Of a DNA stretch of 64,000 bases, positions 43,491 to 50,950 are shown piece after piece; positions within the stretch are counted from its first letter, which is position 1, and each line of letters opens with the position of its first letter. The position numbers and the translations under genes were made by a program. The stretch spans positions 1-64,000 of the forward strand of contig JAWODB010000350.1 in NCBI GenBank assembly GCA_046483505.1, written 5' to 3'. The notes below the pieces were generated by a model. That model was not told where the DNA came from, did not search any database, and saw nothing but the letters and a program-made list of their open reading frames with translations. Source of the DNA: BS750m-G62 sp046483505 (lineage in GTDB: Bacteria > Planctomycetota > Phycisphaerae > FEN-1346).

Positions 43491-43875
43491 TCGCGCGGCA
43501 GTGCTCTTCGAGAAGGGGGCGGAAGACCGGTGCATGCTGAATGTGCTGGCCGACGACGCGAAGGTTCCGGCATCGGGGGTGGCGTTTCACGCCCAGCAGG
43601 CTGTTGAGAAGTTCATGAAGGCGGTGCTGGCCAACGAGGGAGTTGTCTTTCCGCGGACGCATAACCTGGCCCTGCTGATTGATATGCTGGCCGATAACGG
43701 CGTGCCGCTGCCGCCCGAGAGCGAGAGACTCGTGGTGCTGACGCCTTACGCCGCCCACTTTCGTTACGACAGGGCGGTCCGCGGCGAATCGAGCGACGAG
43801 ACACTCGATCGGCAGTGGCTGAAGACCTGCGTAAGCCGGACCGAAGCGTGGGCCAAGGCCCTGCTCGGTTACTGA
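43474..43875 (+). CDS. HEPN-domain protein (toxin-like)
   Basis: A 133-residue all-helical HEPN protein with the AFHAQQAVEKFMKAVL helix and RTHNLALLIDML. The RNase-type R-x4-6-H motif of active HEPN toxins is not evident; RTH has one spacer, as in the MNT-partner subgroup that ends in a T-H-[DN]-L motif. The function is presumably as the partner of the MNT protein just upstream, with which it overlaps. Whether it is toxic cannot be judged. Confidence 0.82.
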   Translation: MDRSDDRAAVLFEKGAEDRCMLNVLADDAKVPASGVAFHAQQAVEKFMKAVLANEGVVFPRTHNLALLIDMLADNGVPLPPESERLVVLTPYAAHFRYDRAVRGESSDETLDRQWLKTCVSRTEAWAKALLGY

Positions 43876-43942
43876 GACGGTTGGCGCGGCAGCTACACAG
43901 GTAGGTCGCGCAAAGCATCACATACGATTGGAGGAGCAAAAC

Positions 43943-44923
43943 GTGGCATCAGCCGAACTCTTCGATTACACCGACCGCGTCCTGAAACCGGGGTACACCT
44001 CGTGCCTGGGCTGCGGCGAGGCGCTGGCGATGCGCATCGTCGCCCAGGCCATCGGCCCGAAGGCCGTCTTCACCAACTGCACGGGCTGCTCGGAGATCTT
44101 CACCTCGCGCTACCCCACGTCCTCGTGGTCGGCGCCGTGGATCCACAGCCTGTTCGAGAACTCCGCCGCCATCGCCTCCGGCGTCTACTACGCCCTCAAG
44201 CACAAGGGCAAACTCGACGGCGTCCACGTCATCGGCACGGGCGGCGACGGCGGGACCGCCGACATCGGCCTCCAGTGCCTCTCCGGGGCGGCCGAGCGCG
44301 GCGACGAGTTCCTCTACTGCTGCTGGGACAACGAGGCCTACATGAACACCGGGATCCAGCGGTCCAGCCTCACACCGCTCGACGCCGCCACCACCACCAG
44401 CCCGTCCGGGAAGGTCTCCTGGGGCAACGACCGGCCGAAGAAGGATCTGCCCGGCATCATGGCCGCCCATAACCTGCCGTACATCGGCGTGGGCTCGTGC
44501 GGCTACTACCGCGAACTGCCGAGGATGGTCAAGAAGGCCCTCTCGTACCCCGGGCCGAAGTACCTCCAGGTCCACGCCGTCTGCCCCTTGGGGTGGCGGA
44601 GCGATCCGGCCAAGTCGTGCGAACTGGCACGCCTGGCCTTCCAGACGGGCTGCTATCCCCTGTATGAGATCATCGAGGGCGAGACCACGCCCCACAAGCC
44701 GCCCAAGGGCGGGTGGAAGCCCGTCGAGGAGTATCTCAAGCCGCAGGGACGCTTCCGCCACCTCTTCCGCCAGGCGGACGGCGAAGAGCAGATTGCACGC
44801 ATCCAGGCCCTGGCCGCCGGCAACATCCGACGCTTCTACGGCGACGACGAGGTCCCGGACTTTGCCAGAGAGGCCGAGAAGAAGACCGCCGACGCCAAAC
44901 AGGAGGCCGAGGCGACGGCGTAG
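43943..44923 (+). CDS. porB: pyruvate:ferredoxin oxidoreductase beta subunit
   Basis: A 326-residue TPP-binding beta subunit. It has a Cys pair CLGCGEAL and CTGCSEI near the N-terminus, a later Cys in VHAVCPLGW (four in total for the [4Fe-4S] cluster), and the TPP motif GTGGDGGTADIGLQ...CCWDNEAYMNTGIQRS. The GTG at 43943 has GGAGGAG nine bases upstream. It lies 67 bases after the HEPN gene, so either the por operon is interrupted or it is read through. The C-terminus is an Ala/Glu/Lys-rich tail. Confidence 0.93.
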   Translation: MASAELFDYTDRVLKPGYTSCLGCGEALAMRIVAQAIGPKAVFTNCTGCSEIFTSRYPTSSWSAPWIHSLFENSAAIASGVYYALKHKGKLDGVHVIGTGGDGGTADIGLQCLSGAAERGDEFLYCCWDNEAYMNTGIQRSSLTPLDAATTTSPSGKVSWGNDRPKKDLPGIMAAHNLPYIGVGSCGYYRELPRMVKKALSYPGPKYLQVHAVCPLGWRSDPAKSCELARLAFQTGCYPLYEIIEGETTPHKPPKGGWKPVEEYLKPQGRFRHLFRQADGEEQIARIQALAAGNIRRFYGDDEVPDFAREAEKKTADAKQEAEATA

Positions 44924-44938
44924 GACAACAGCGTGAAG

Positions 44939-45064
44939 CGCGGCGGGTCTCCGTACCCGCCGCGGAACAGGACGTAAGCGATTTCCGCGCGGCGGGTCTC
45001 CTGACCCGCCGCGTTCTTGTCGAGGCAGTGCAATTCCCGCGCGGCGGCCCTCCCGAGCCGCCGC
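44939..45064. repeat. three REP-like hairpins after porB
   Basis: Stems at 44939-44964 (loop TCTCCGTA), 44987-45013 (loop TCTCCTGA) and 45039-45064 (GCGGCGGCC/GAGCCGCCGC). Confidence 0.75.
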
Positions 45065-45096
45065 CCTTTCTTCACGCCCCTACATCATATCCCCGC

Positions 45097-45124
45097 GTGA
45101 CAGCGTGCCACGATGGTGTAGAAT
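45097..45124 (+). promoter_or_regulatory. promoter for birA
   Basis: GTGACA (45097-45102), 16 bases, TAGAAT (45119-45124), then a GTG start at 45143. Four or five of six bases fit in each box; the leader would be only about 12 bases. Confidence 0.55.
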
Positions 45125-45142
45125 GGTTGCGAGGAGGCACCC

Positions 45143-46135
45143 GTGAACGCACGTGTCGCGTTGGCCCTTCGCCGCGCCCGGGGTGAGGCGCGGTCCGCCG
45201 AGGCCCTGGCCGAGGCCGTCGGCCGGTCCCCGGACGAGGTCGTGGCGGCGATTGAGGACCTCCCACGGTATGGCTTCCGCATCGAGTCGCATCCCATCCA
45301 GGGATTTCGCCTGTTGAGCAGCCCGGACGCCCTGATCGAGGACGAACTCACGTGCGACCTCGAAACGGCCCGTCCCGGTCGGACGGTCCGTTGCGTCGGG
45401 GAGACCACCTCGACCAACGACCTGGCCTGGCAGGCGGTGGAGCAGGAAGGGGCCGAGGCCGACGGCCTGGCCGTCTTCGCCGAGTACCAGACCGCCGGCC
45501 GTGGCCGGCGCGGCAGCCGCTGGTTGGCCCCGCGGCACACGTCCATCCTGTGTTCGGTCGTGCTGATTGGGCTTCCCGGAGAGAAGGGCCGGGCCGTCCT
45601 GACGCGTGCGGCCTCCCTGGCCGCCGCAGAGGCCGTTGAAGCCGAAACGGGTCTGGACGTCGGCCTCCGATGGCCGAACGACCTTGTCATTGATGACCGC
45701 AAGGTCGGCGGTGTCCTGGTCGAGGCCCGGCCGGAGCGCGCCGGCGAGGGAGCGGCGGTCGTCGGCGTCGGCATGAACGCGACGCAGCGGCTGGAGGCCT
45801 TTCCCGCCGACATCCGGGACGGCGTGACGAGCCTGGCGGTGATCGGGGTGCGGGCCGACCGGACGCTGATCGCCCGGCGCCTCCTGGAGCGGCTGGATGC
45901 CGTCGTCCGAGAGATGGGCGCCGAGGGCAGGGCGGAGACCGTCCGTCAGGCTGCCGCACGGCGGTGCCGCACGCTCGGACGACGCATTACCGTCACCGAC
46001 GGCACGGAGACGGTCGCCGGCGAGGTCGTGGACCTGGACCCGGATTACGCGCTCCTGTTGCGCCTCAGGGAGGGGACGATTCGCCGCCTTCCAGCCATGA
46101 CGACGCACGTCGTATCACAGTCCGTCGGCGGGTAG
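45143..46135 (+). CDS. birA: bifunctional biotin operon repressor / biotin-[acetyl-CoA carboxylase] ligase
   Basis: A 330-residue protein: an N-terminal winged-helix domain (about 1-60), then the biotin protein ligase domain with GRGRRGSRWLAP, LRWPNDLVIDDRKVGGVLVEARP, and a C-terminal SH3-like domain (about 270-325). It attaches biotin to carboxylase carrier proteins and, through the HTH, may also regulate biotin genes; none are in the window. GAGGAGG precedes the GTG by seven bases. Confidence 0.93.
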   Translation: MNARVALALRRARGEARSAEALAEAVGRSPDEVVAAIEDLPRYGFRIESHPIQGFRLLSSPDALIEDELTCDLETARPGRTVRCVGETTSTNDLAWQAVEQEGAEADGLAVFAEYQTAGRGRRGSRWLAPRHTSILCSVVLIGLPGEKGRAVLTRAASLAAAEAVEAETGLDVGLRWPNDLVIDDRKVGGVLVEARPERAGEGAAVVGVGMNATQRLEAFPADIRDGVTSLAVIGVRADRTLIARRLLERLDAVVREMGAEGRAETVRQAAARRCRTLGRRITVTDGTETVAGEVVDLDPDYALLLRLREGTIRRLPAMTTHVVSQSVGG

Positions 46136-46195
46136 GATGGAAAACCCGGCGGAATTGGCCGGCGCGCGCAGCGTTGGAGCAGGATTAGGAGGAGC

Positions 46196-46233
46196 GGACT
46201 CTGGAAGGGGAGGCGGCCTGTAAGTCCTTTTTT
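46196..46233 (+). terminator. weak terminator-like hairpin after birA
   Basis: GGACT and AGTCC (5 bp) enclose a 22-base loop and are followed by six T residues. It fits the end of the birA message, though the stem is short. Confidence 0.45.
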
Positions 46234-46291
46234 GTCAAGGGGTTGCGCCGCGCGCCGCCTGCCTGGCCGAGACCGGCATTCGCGGCGACGT

Positions 46292-46319
46292 TTGACAGGC
46301 GGTGTGAATCTTGTAAAGT
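46292..46319 (+). promoter_or_regulatory. promoter with a perfect TTGACA ahead of the pilin gene
   Basis: TTGACA (46292-46297), 16 bases, TAAAGT (46314-46319). The pilin start is 400 bases beyond, and a terminator lies about 20 bases after the expected transcription start. Confidence 0.6.
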
Positions 46320-46344
46320 GGAGTACGTCGAGACGGAGAAGCAT

Positions 46345-46367
46345 GGGCCATGACCAGGCCCTTTTTT
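46345..46367 (+). terminator. early terminator in the pilin leader
   Basis: GGGCC/GGCCC with a 7-base loop followed by TTTTTT. Combined with the promoter at 46292 it would end a transcript of only about 45 nt, unless it acts as a regulated attenuator. Confidence 0.5.
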
Positions 46368-46719
46368 GCGGCCCGGTTTGTTAAGATAGGCGGCTTGGAA
46401 ATCCTGGAAAAACCTGTGAAGGCAGGTTGGGATTTGGCCGATAGTCATACCACGTCGAGAAGCCGCAAGGCGAATCGATGACAAAGGGAAATGGAAATCG
46501 GGCGTGGCAGTCGGCAGTAGCGAGGTCCGGTCCGTCGTGCCGCTGCCCGGTCATCCGCGCCGAAAAAGGAGGTGAACGGCGACGGGGCGCGGCGGACTGA
46601 GAACGGCCGCCGGTATTCGGGCGGCGAGACGATGGGCCGGACTTAATCGGAGATAGAGGGGTTTTTGAAACGAGGATTGGCCCCACCGTGGGCGACGAAC
46701 GTAGAAGGAGATTACGGTG
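46368..46719 (+). other. 352-base untranslated stretch ahead of the major pseudopilin
   Basis: No coding region is supported; a GTG with AAGGAGG overlapping it at about 46570 is too close to its ribosome site. The sequence is less GC-rich than its surroundings and ends with AGAAGGAG before the pilin ATG. I could not recognise a c-di-GMP riboswitch. Confidence 0.5.
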
Positions 46720-47223
46720 ATGAAACGCGTGGCAACAAAAGGCTTCACCCTGGTTGAGATTCTGATCGTGGTCATCATTCTCGGTATTCTGGCGGCGATC
46801 GTCATCCCGCAGTTTACCGAGGCCTCTGCCGAGGCGAGGGTCAGCAACCTCATGACCAACCTCCAGACCATTCGCAGCCAACTGCTGCTCTACAAGACCC
46901 AGCACCTCGAGAACTACCCGGCCGATGCGGCGGGCGAAGGCGATGCCGAGTTCGAAGACGAGATGTGCAACTACAGCGACGAGGACGGCGTCACCCAGGC
47001 GACGCCCGACTCGGACCATCCGTACGGCCCGTACCTGACTTCCGTGCCGATCAACCCCATGTCCAACGACAACACCGTTCGCGTGGTGCAGGACGGCGCC
47101 GCGGTGTTCGCGGCGCCGCAGGCCGACGGCGGGTGGTACTTCAACTCCGTCACCGGCGAGTTCCGCGCGGACCTGACCGACACTCACACCACGAGCGACG
47201 GCACGGCCTTGAACGAACTGTAA
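46720..47223 (+). CDS. major pseudopilin / type IV pilin-like protein
   Basis: A 167-residue prepilin. The leader MKRVATKG is followed by FTLVEILIVVIILGILAAIVIPQF, a textbook class III cleavage site (G|F) with Glu5. The globular domain resembles GspG-type major pseudopilins: TNLQTIRSQLLLYKTQH, PYGPYLTSVPINPM and a C-terminal Gly/Trp/Tyr segment. A GTG stands directly before the ATG; the ATG is chosen. It begins the pilus locus and is probably the major subunit, as its own terminator follows and would allow high separate expression. Confidence 0.88.
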   Translation: MKRVATKGFTLVEILIVVIILGILAAIVIPQFTEASAEARVSNLMTNLQTIRSQLLLYKTQHLENYPADAAGEGDAEFEDEMCNYSDEDGVTQATPDSDHPYGPYLTSVPINPMSNDNTVRVVQDGAAVFAAPQADGGWYFNSVTGEFRADLTDTHTTSDGTALNEL

Positions 47224-47284
47224 CACGCTGTGGGTGCGCAGCGGTGACCGCCAGCCTCTTCGTGTAGGGGCGAAGAGGCAGGGA

Positions 47285-47330
47285 ACCGGAGGCAGGGGCG
47301 CTTGGTGCGTCCGCTGCCTCCGGTCGTTTT
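47285..47330 (+). terminator. strong terminator of the pseudopilin gene
   Basis: ACCGGAGGCAG (47285-47295) and CTGCCTCCGGT (47314-47324) form an 11-bp stem with an 18-base loop, followed by CGTTTT. Confidence 0.75.
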
Positions 47331-47343
47331 ACAGGGCCGCACC

Positions 47344-47508
47344 CTTAGAGCCTATCCGGATAGCCCTCTGGCTTCGGCCGGCTGCGGCGGGCGCGAGCGG
47401 CGTCGGGCTGCATCGCCAACCGAGCGACGGGTTGCCTGCTTCGCCCTCCTTGCCGGCGGCCGCCTCGCTCGGCCTCGGGCCGACGAGGGGTCATCCGGAT
47501 AGGCTCTG
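47344..47508. repeat. 165-bp long-hairpin element, copy 2 with internal extra DNA
   Basis: Its ends match the 72-bp element at 40665-40736 (AGAGCCTATCCGGATA on each arm), but about 90 bases are interposed between the arms. The insert itself has CCGAGCGA/TCGCTCGG pairing. Confidence 0.75.
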
Positions 47509-47689
47509 GGGGTCGGCGCGGTGACTGCCACCTCGGATTGCCGGAAGGACGCTGCGGGCGGACGGACGATGCCGGCACAAGCGGCAGCCGGCGGGTCCCA
47601 AGCGGCTGGAATTGGTTGGCTCCAAGTCGCCGAATGGCTGAAGCCCGGCTGGCGGCCGTGCCGATAAACGCTATGCCGTATCCCGAGAA

Positions 47690-47714
47690 CAGACGCACGG
47701 CGTCTGGTTTTTTT
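47690..47714 (+). terminator. intrinsic terminator upstream of the small pilus-locus gene
   Basis: CAGACGC/GCGTCTG, a 7-bp stem with a 3-base loop, then a G and seven T residues. It lies 42 bases before the ATG at 47757, in attenuator position, yet no gene ends just before it. Confidence 0.7.
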
Positions 47715-47756
47715 CGGGCCATAGATGTCAAGTTAGGAAGGTTAGGAGGACTGGGA

Positions 47757-48068
47757 ATGCTCGAGCGGAGCCTCAGAAATATCGCCCACGGGCTGTTGCT
47801 GGTGGCGGCCATGCTGGCCCTCATCGCGGCCGGTCTCTGGTTTCGCGGGGCCGACCTGGAGCCCGAAGCCGTCGCGCGAGGCAAGCCCATCAGCACCAAA
47901 GACACCGGCATCCCGGACTCCGGGCGCCAGCGGCAGATGATCGTGACGGAACTGAAGGCCGTGAACGGCCGTCTGAAGGCCATCGAGTCGGCCCTGCGCG
48001 ACGGCGAGTACACGATCCAAACGAAGCCGCTGGCCGACGACGGTGCCGCGGCGGGAGGAAACCCGTGA
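47757..48068 (+). CDS. small single-pass membrane protein of the pilus locus
   Basis: A 103-residue protein with one N-terminal helix (about 11-27, LLLVAAMLALIAAGLWF) and a short periplasmic helical part (about 55-90, RQRQMIVTELKAVNGRLKAIESAL). AGGAGG lies ten bases before the ATG. It is followed by a GTGA overlap with the GspH-like gene. No family is recognised; position and topology suggest a minor assembly component. Confidence 0.62.
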   Translation: MLERSLRNIAHGLLLVAAMLALIAAGLWFRGADLEPEAVARGKPISTKDTGIPDSGRQRQMIVTELKAVNGRLKAIESALRDGEYTIQTKPLADDGAAAGGNP

Positions 48069-48586
48069 ACGCCGACCGCGCCACAACACGCGGCGCCTTT
48101 ACCCTGGTCGAACTGCTGATGGTGATCACGATTCTCATCATCGCCGCCGCCGTCGTCATTCCGAACATCGGTGCAGCGAGCGATACGCAGGCGATGAGCG
48201 CGGCCAGGATCGTGGCCGCCGACCTCGAGGTCACGCGCGACCTTGCCCTGAAGACCCAGCGGCCGCACACCATGCTCTTCAGCAGCGACTCGCAGTCTTA
48301 CAAGGTGGTGTCGGACTACGGCGGCGAGCCGTACACGTCGGCCGAAGCCATCGAGCACCCGGTCCTGGAGGGCCGCGCGTTCGAGGTCACCCTGGCCGAG
48401 CGCAACGGCATGAGCGCGGTCGTGGTGGCCAACGTTTCCTTCGGCGGCGACGCATACGTCACGTTCAACGAACTCGGCGAACCTTCCTCGTCCGGCTCGA
48501 TCACGGTGGAGGCCGGCGACGTGCAGATCCGCGTGGCCGTCGCGGGCCTGACGGGAAGCGTCTCGACCATCCGGCTGGCGAACTGA
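48065..48586 (+). CDS. GspH/FimT-like minor pseudopilin
   Basis: A 173-residue prepilin with leader MNADRATTRGA and FTLVELLMVITILIIAAAVVIPNI (Ala|Phe cleavage, Glu5). The rest resembles GspH/FimT: SAARIVAADLEVTRDLALKTQRPHTMLF and a C-terminal beta region. Minor pseudopilins of this type cap or prime pilus/pseudopilus assembly. The GTG start overlaps the upstream stop; GGGAGGAAACCC precedes it. Confidence 0.82.
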   Translation: MNADRATTRGAFTLVELLMVITILIIAAAVVIPNIGAASDTQAMSAARIVAADLEVTRDLALKTQRPHTMLFSSDSQSYKVVSDYGGEPYTSAEAIEHPVLEGRAFEVTLAERNGMSAVVVANVSFGGDAYVTFNELGEPSSSGSITVEAGDVQIRVAVAGLTGSVSTIRLAN

Positions 48587-48605
48587 CCAGGACAAGGGGC
48601 GGACG

Positions 48606-49706
48606 GTGGCCCAGTTACCGATTGGCGTCGACATTGGAAGCACGGCGGTCCGCATGCTCCAGGTGGGCGGCAGCGAGCGCGACCTGCGCGTGGTCGACGC
48701 CGGAAAGATCGCGATGCCCCGCGAGGCCACCGACCGGCCCGAGGGCCGACGCGACGCCGTCGCCGACGCCGTCCGTCGGCTCATGAAGGAGCGGCGGTTC
48801 CGCGGCCGCGAGGCCGTCATGGCCCTCGCGCCGGAGCAGGCGTCCGTGCGGAACATCCGGATGCCCGCCATGGACGCCGCCGAACTCGACGGGGCCGTTC
48901 ACTGGGAGGCCCAGAACAAGTTTCCGTTCGACACGGCGACGGCCGTCATCCAGTACCAGCGGGCGGGGCAGGTGACCCAGGGCAACGAGGCCCTGGAGGA
49001 GATCATCGTGTTTGCGGCCCCGCGGGCGGAGGTCGATGCCGCGATCGACCTGGCGTCCGAGGCGGGACTGACCCTCGTCAGCCTCGACGCCGAGCCGTGC
49101 ACCATCTTCCGCGGCTTCGAGCGGTTTCTCCAGCGGCGCGAGGACGAGGAGGTGGCCAGTGTGATCGCCGACGTCGGCGCCCGCACGAAGGTGGTGATCT
49201 CCCGCGGCCGCGAAATCGTGTTCGTGAAGACGATTCCCATCGGCGGGGCCGTCTTCAACCGGGCGGTGGCCGAATGCCTGGACCTGGAACCGGCCGAGGC
49301 CGAGGCCCTGAGGCGACGCATCGGCGGCCGTGCCGCCGAGGGCGAGATCGACGAGCACGACCGGGCCGCCAGGGCCGTGGCCGATGCCATCCGGCCGCAC
49401 CTGGAGGACCTGGCCGACGAAATCGGCCTCTGTCTGCGGTATTACAGTGTGACGTTCCGCGCGCCCCGGCCCGAGACACTCCAGTTGACGGGCGGCGAGG
49501 CGCATAACCCGACGATCCCGGCGGCCCTCGGCAACCGCCTCGGCATGCGCGCCGAGGTAGCCGACCCGTTCCGGAGGGTCCGGACCGACCACCTCGACCC
49601 CGTCCTGGACCGGCGTGGCATCCGGGCGGAGTGGGCCACGGCGTTCGGACTGAGCCTGAAAGGTTTCCACCTGGACAGGGTGGCGTCCGGGCAATACGCG
49701 GCCTAG
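48606..49706 (+). CDS. pilM: type IV pilus assembly ATPase-like protein PilM
   Basis: A 366-residue actin-like protein. It starts with GVDIGSTAVRMLQVGG (phosphate-1 type loop), shows HWEAQNKFPFD, VIADVGARTKVVIS and LQLTGGEAHNP, the SHS2/FtsA-like fold of PilM. PilM is a cytoplasmic partner of PilN and links the inner membrane platform to the motor ATPases. Its GTG start follows the GspH gene by 19 bases. ATP binding is expected. Confidence 0.9.
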   Translation: MAQLPIGVDIGSTAVRMLQVGGSERDLRVVDAGKIAMPREATDRPEGRRDAVADAVRRLMKERRFRGREAVMALAPEQASVRNIRMPAMDAAELDGAVHWEAQNKFPFDTATAVIQYQRAGQVTQGNEALEEIIVFAAPRAEVDAAIDLASEAGLTLVSLDAEPCTIFRGFERFLQRREDEEVASVIADVGARTKVVISRGREIVFVKTIPIGGAVFNRAVAECLDLEPAEAEALRRRIGGRAAEGEIDEHDRAARAVADAIRPHLEDLADEIGLCLRYYSVTFRAPRPETLQLTGGEAHNPTIPAALGNRLGMRAEVADPFRRVRTDHLDPVLDRRGIRAEWATAFGLSLKGFHLDRVASGQYAA

Positions 49707-49721
49707 GCGAGGAGCCCGATC

Positions 49722-50306
49722 GTGCGCGAACTCGAATTCCTCCCGGAAGAGTACCTCCGGGCCCGGTTCCAGCGGCGAATCGGGTTCATCCGGTCGTGGC
49801 TGCTGCTGGCCATCGGGCTGGCCATGGTCCTGTACAGCATGCAGATGGGCACGTGGGTCCGCGACGCGCGGGCCGAACTGCGGGCCCTTCAGGGCACGGG
49901 CACCGCCGTCAAGGGCGATGTCGAGAAGGTTCGTCGCCTCCGCGAAGAGGCCCGGACGTACAGCGAGCGGATCGAAGTGGCCGAGGCGCTCCAGCCCCGC
50001 ACCACCGTCACGGCGGTGCTGGCCGACCTCGTCGCGGCGCTGCCCGAGGCGGTGTGCGTCGAAAGGCTGGAGGTCCTCTGGCCGGCGGACGATACGGCGG
50101 AGCCCGCCACCGTCCGGCTGGAAGGGGCGGCCGGCAGCGAGAAACAGGTGACCCTGGCGGTGGCCCGTCTCGACGCGTCGCCGCGCTTCGGCCGAACGAT
50201 CCTGGTCGAATCGCGCCTGGCGGAGGAGGCGCCCGCTGGCGGTCGCACGTTCGCCCTGGAGACGCGCGTCATCGGCGTGGACGCAGAGCAGGGAGAGTCG
50301 CCGTGA
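49722..50306 (+). CDS. pilN: type IV pilus assembly protein PilN
   Basis: A 194-residue bitopic inner membrane protein: a short cytoplasmic N-terminus with LEFLPEEYLRARFQ (the PilM-binding type segment), a membrane helix (about 24-40) and a periplasmic coiled coil plus ferredoxin-like domain. PilN with PilO forms the alignment complex between platform and secretin. Its GTG start is 15 bases after pilM, with GAGGAGC upstream. Confidence 0.85.
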   Translation: MRELEFLPEEYLRARFQRRIGFIRSWLLLAIGLAMVLYSMQMGTWVRDARAELRALQGTGTAVKGDVEKVRRLREEARTYSERIEVAEALQPRTTVTAVLADLVAALPEAVCVERLEVLWPADDTAEPATVRLEGAAGSEKQVTLAVARLDASPRFGRTILVESRLAEEAPAGGRTFALETRVIGVDAEQGESP

Positions 50307-50950
50307 CGGATGCCCAACCGACGCCCCGGCGTTTTGCGATCGACCGCCAGCAACTGCTGATCCTGCTGGTGGCCTCGGTCATGGTGGGCAGTTTCGCCCT
50401 GTTCATCCTCTGGCCGAGACACCGCGAACTGGCCGACCTCGATCACGCCGTCAGCCAGCAGCGTTGGCTGCTGAGCCAGCGGGTGGCGGCCAGCCAGGAA
50501 GGCATGCTCGTCTCGGCCCGCATCCCGGGTCTGCGGAAGGCCCAGGGCCGGATCGAGCGGTGCCTCCCGCGCGGCCCGGACGTGGCCGGTTTCCTGCAGA
50601 TGATGAACGCGGCCCTGGCCGAGATGCCCGCCGTCAGCCACGAGGTCACGCGGTCCGGCGAGGCCGAGAGCGGGTCCAGGCCGTCGGTGCCGCTGTGCCT
50701 GCGCCTTCGCGGGCCGTTCGAGGAGGTCTACCGCAGCCTGGGGGCGATCGAGCGGCTGGAGCGGCTCAGCCGCTTTCGCCGCGTCCGCTTCACCCGGACC
50801 GGGGCCAACGGCGAGGTGCTGGCCGAGGCCCAACTGGTTATCTACTACCTGCCCGACGGGCAGGCCGTCGATGAATACCCGCCCCGGGGCGCGACGACGG
50901 CCGAGGCGCGACCGGAACCCTCCAGGACACAGGAGCACCAGGCGTCATGA
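50303..50950 (+). CDS. pilO: type IV pilus assembly protein PilO-like
   Basis: A 215-residue bitopic protein with a membrane helix (about 18-39, QQLLILLVASVMVGSFALFI), a coiled coil and a periplasmic domain with LRLRGPFEEVYRSLGAIERLERLSRFRRVRF, the PilO-type ferredoxin fold. A GTGA overlap couples it to pilN. The C-terminus is a Thr/Glu/Pro-rich tail. Confidence 0.82.
   Translation: MTDAQPTPRRFAIDRQQLLILLVASVMVGSFALFILWPRHRELADLDHAVSQQRWLLSQRVAASQEGMLVSARIPGLRKAQGRIERCLPRGPDVAGFLQMMNAALAEMPAVSHEVTRSGEAESGSRPSVPLCLRLRGPFEEVYRSLGAIERLERLSRFRRVRFTRTGANGEVLAEAQLVIYYLPDGQAVDEYPPRGATTAEARPEPSRTQEHQAS

Larger units (their letters stand above)
47224..47756. other. 533-base gap after the major pseudopilin
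   Basis: No coding region supported. It contains the pilin terminator, the 165-bp long-hairpin element and a second intrinsic terminator 42 bases before the next gene. Confidence 0.65.

Noticed and set aside
43474..43875. HEPN protein as an active RNase toxin
   Set aside because: The R-x4-6-H motif is not clear, so RNase activity is not claimed.
46368..46719. c-di-GMP riboswitch in the pilin leader
   Set aside because: Expected from the biology, but none of the conserved GEMM core motifs could be found.
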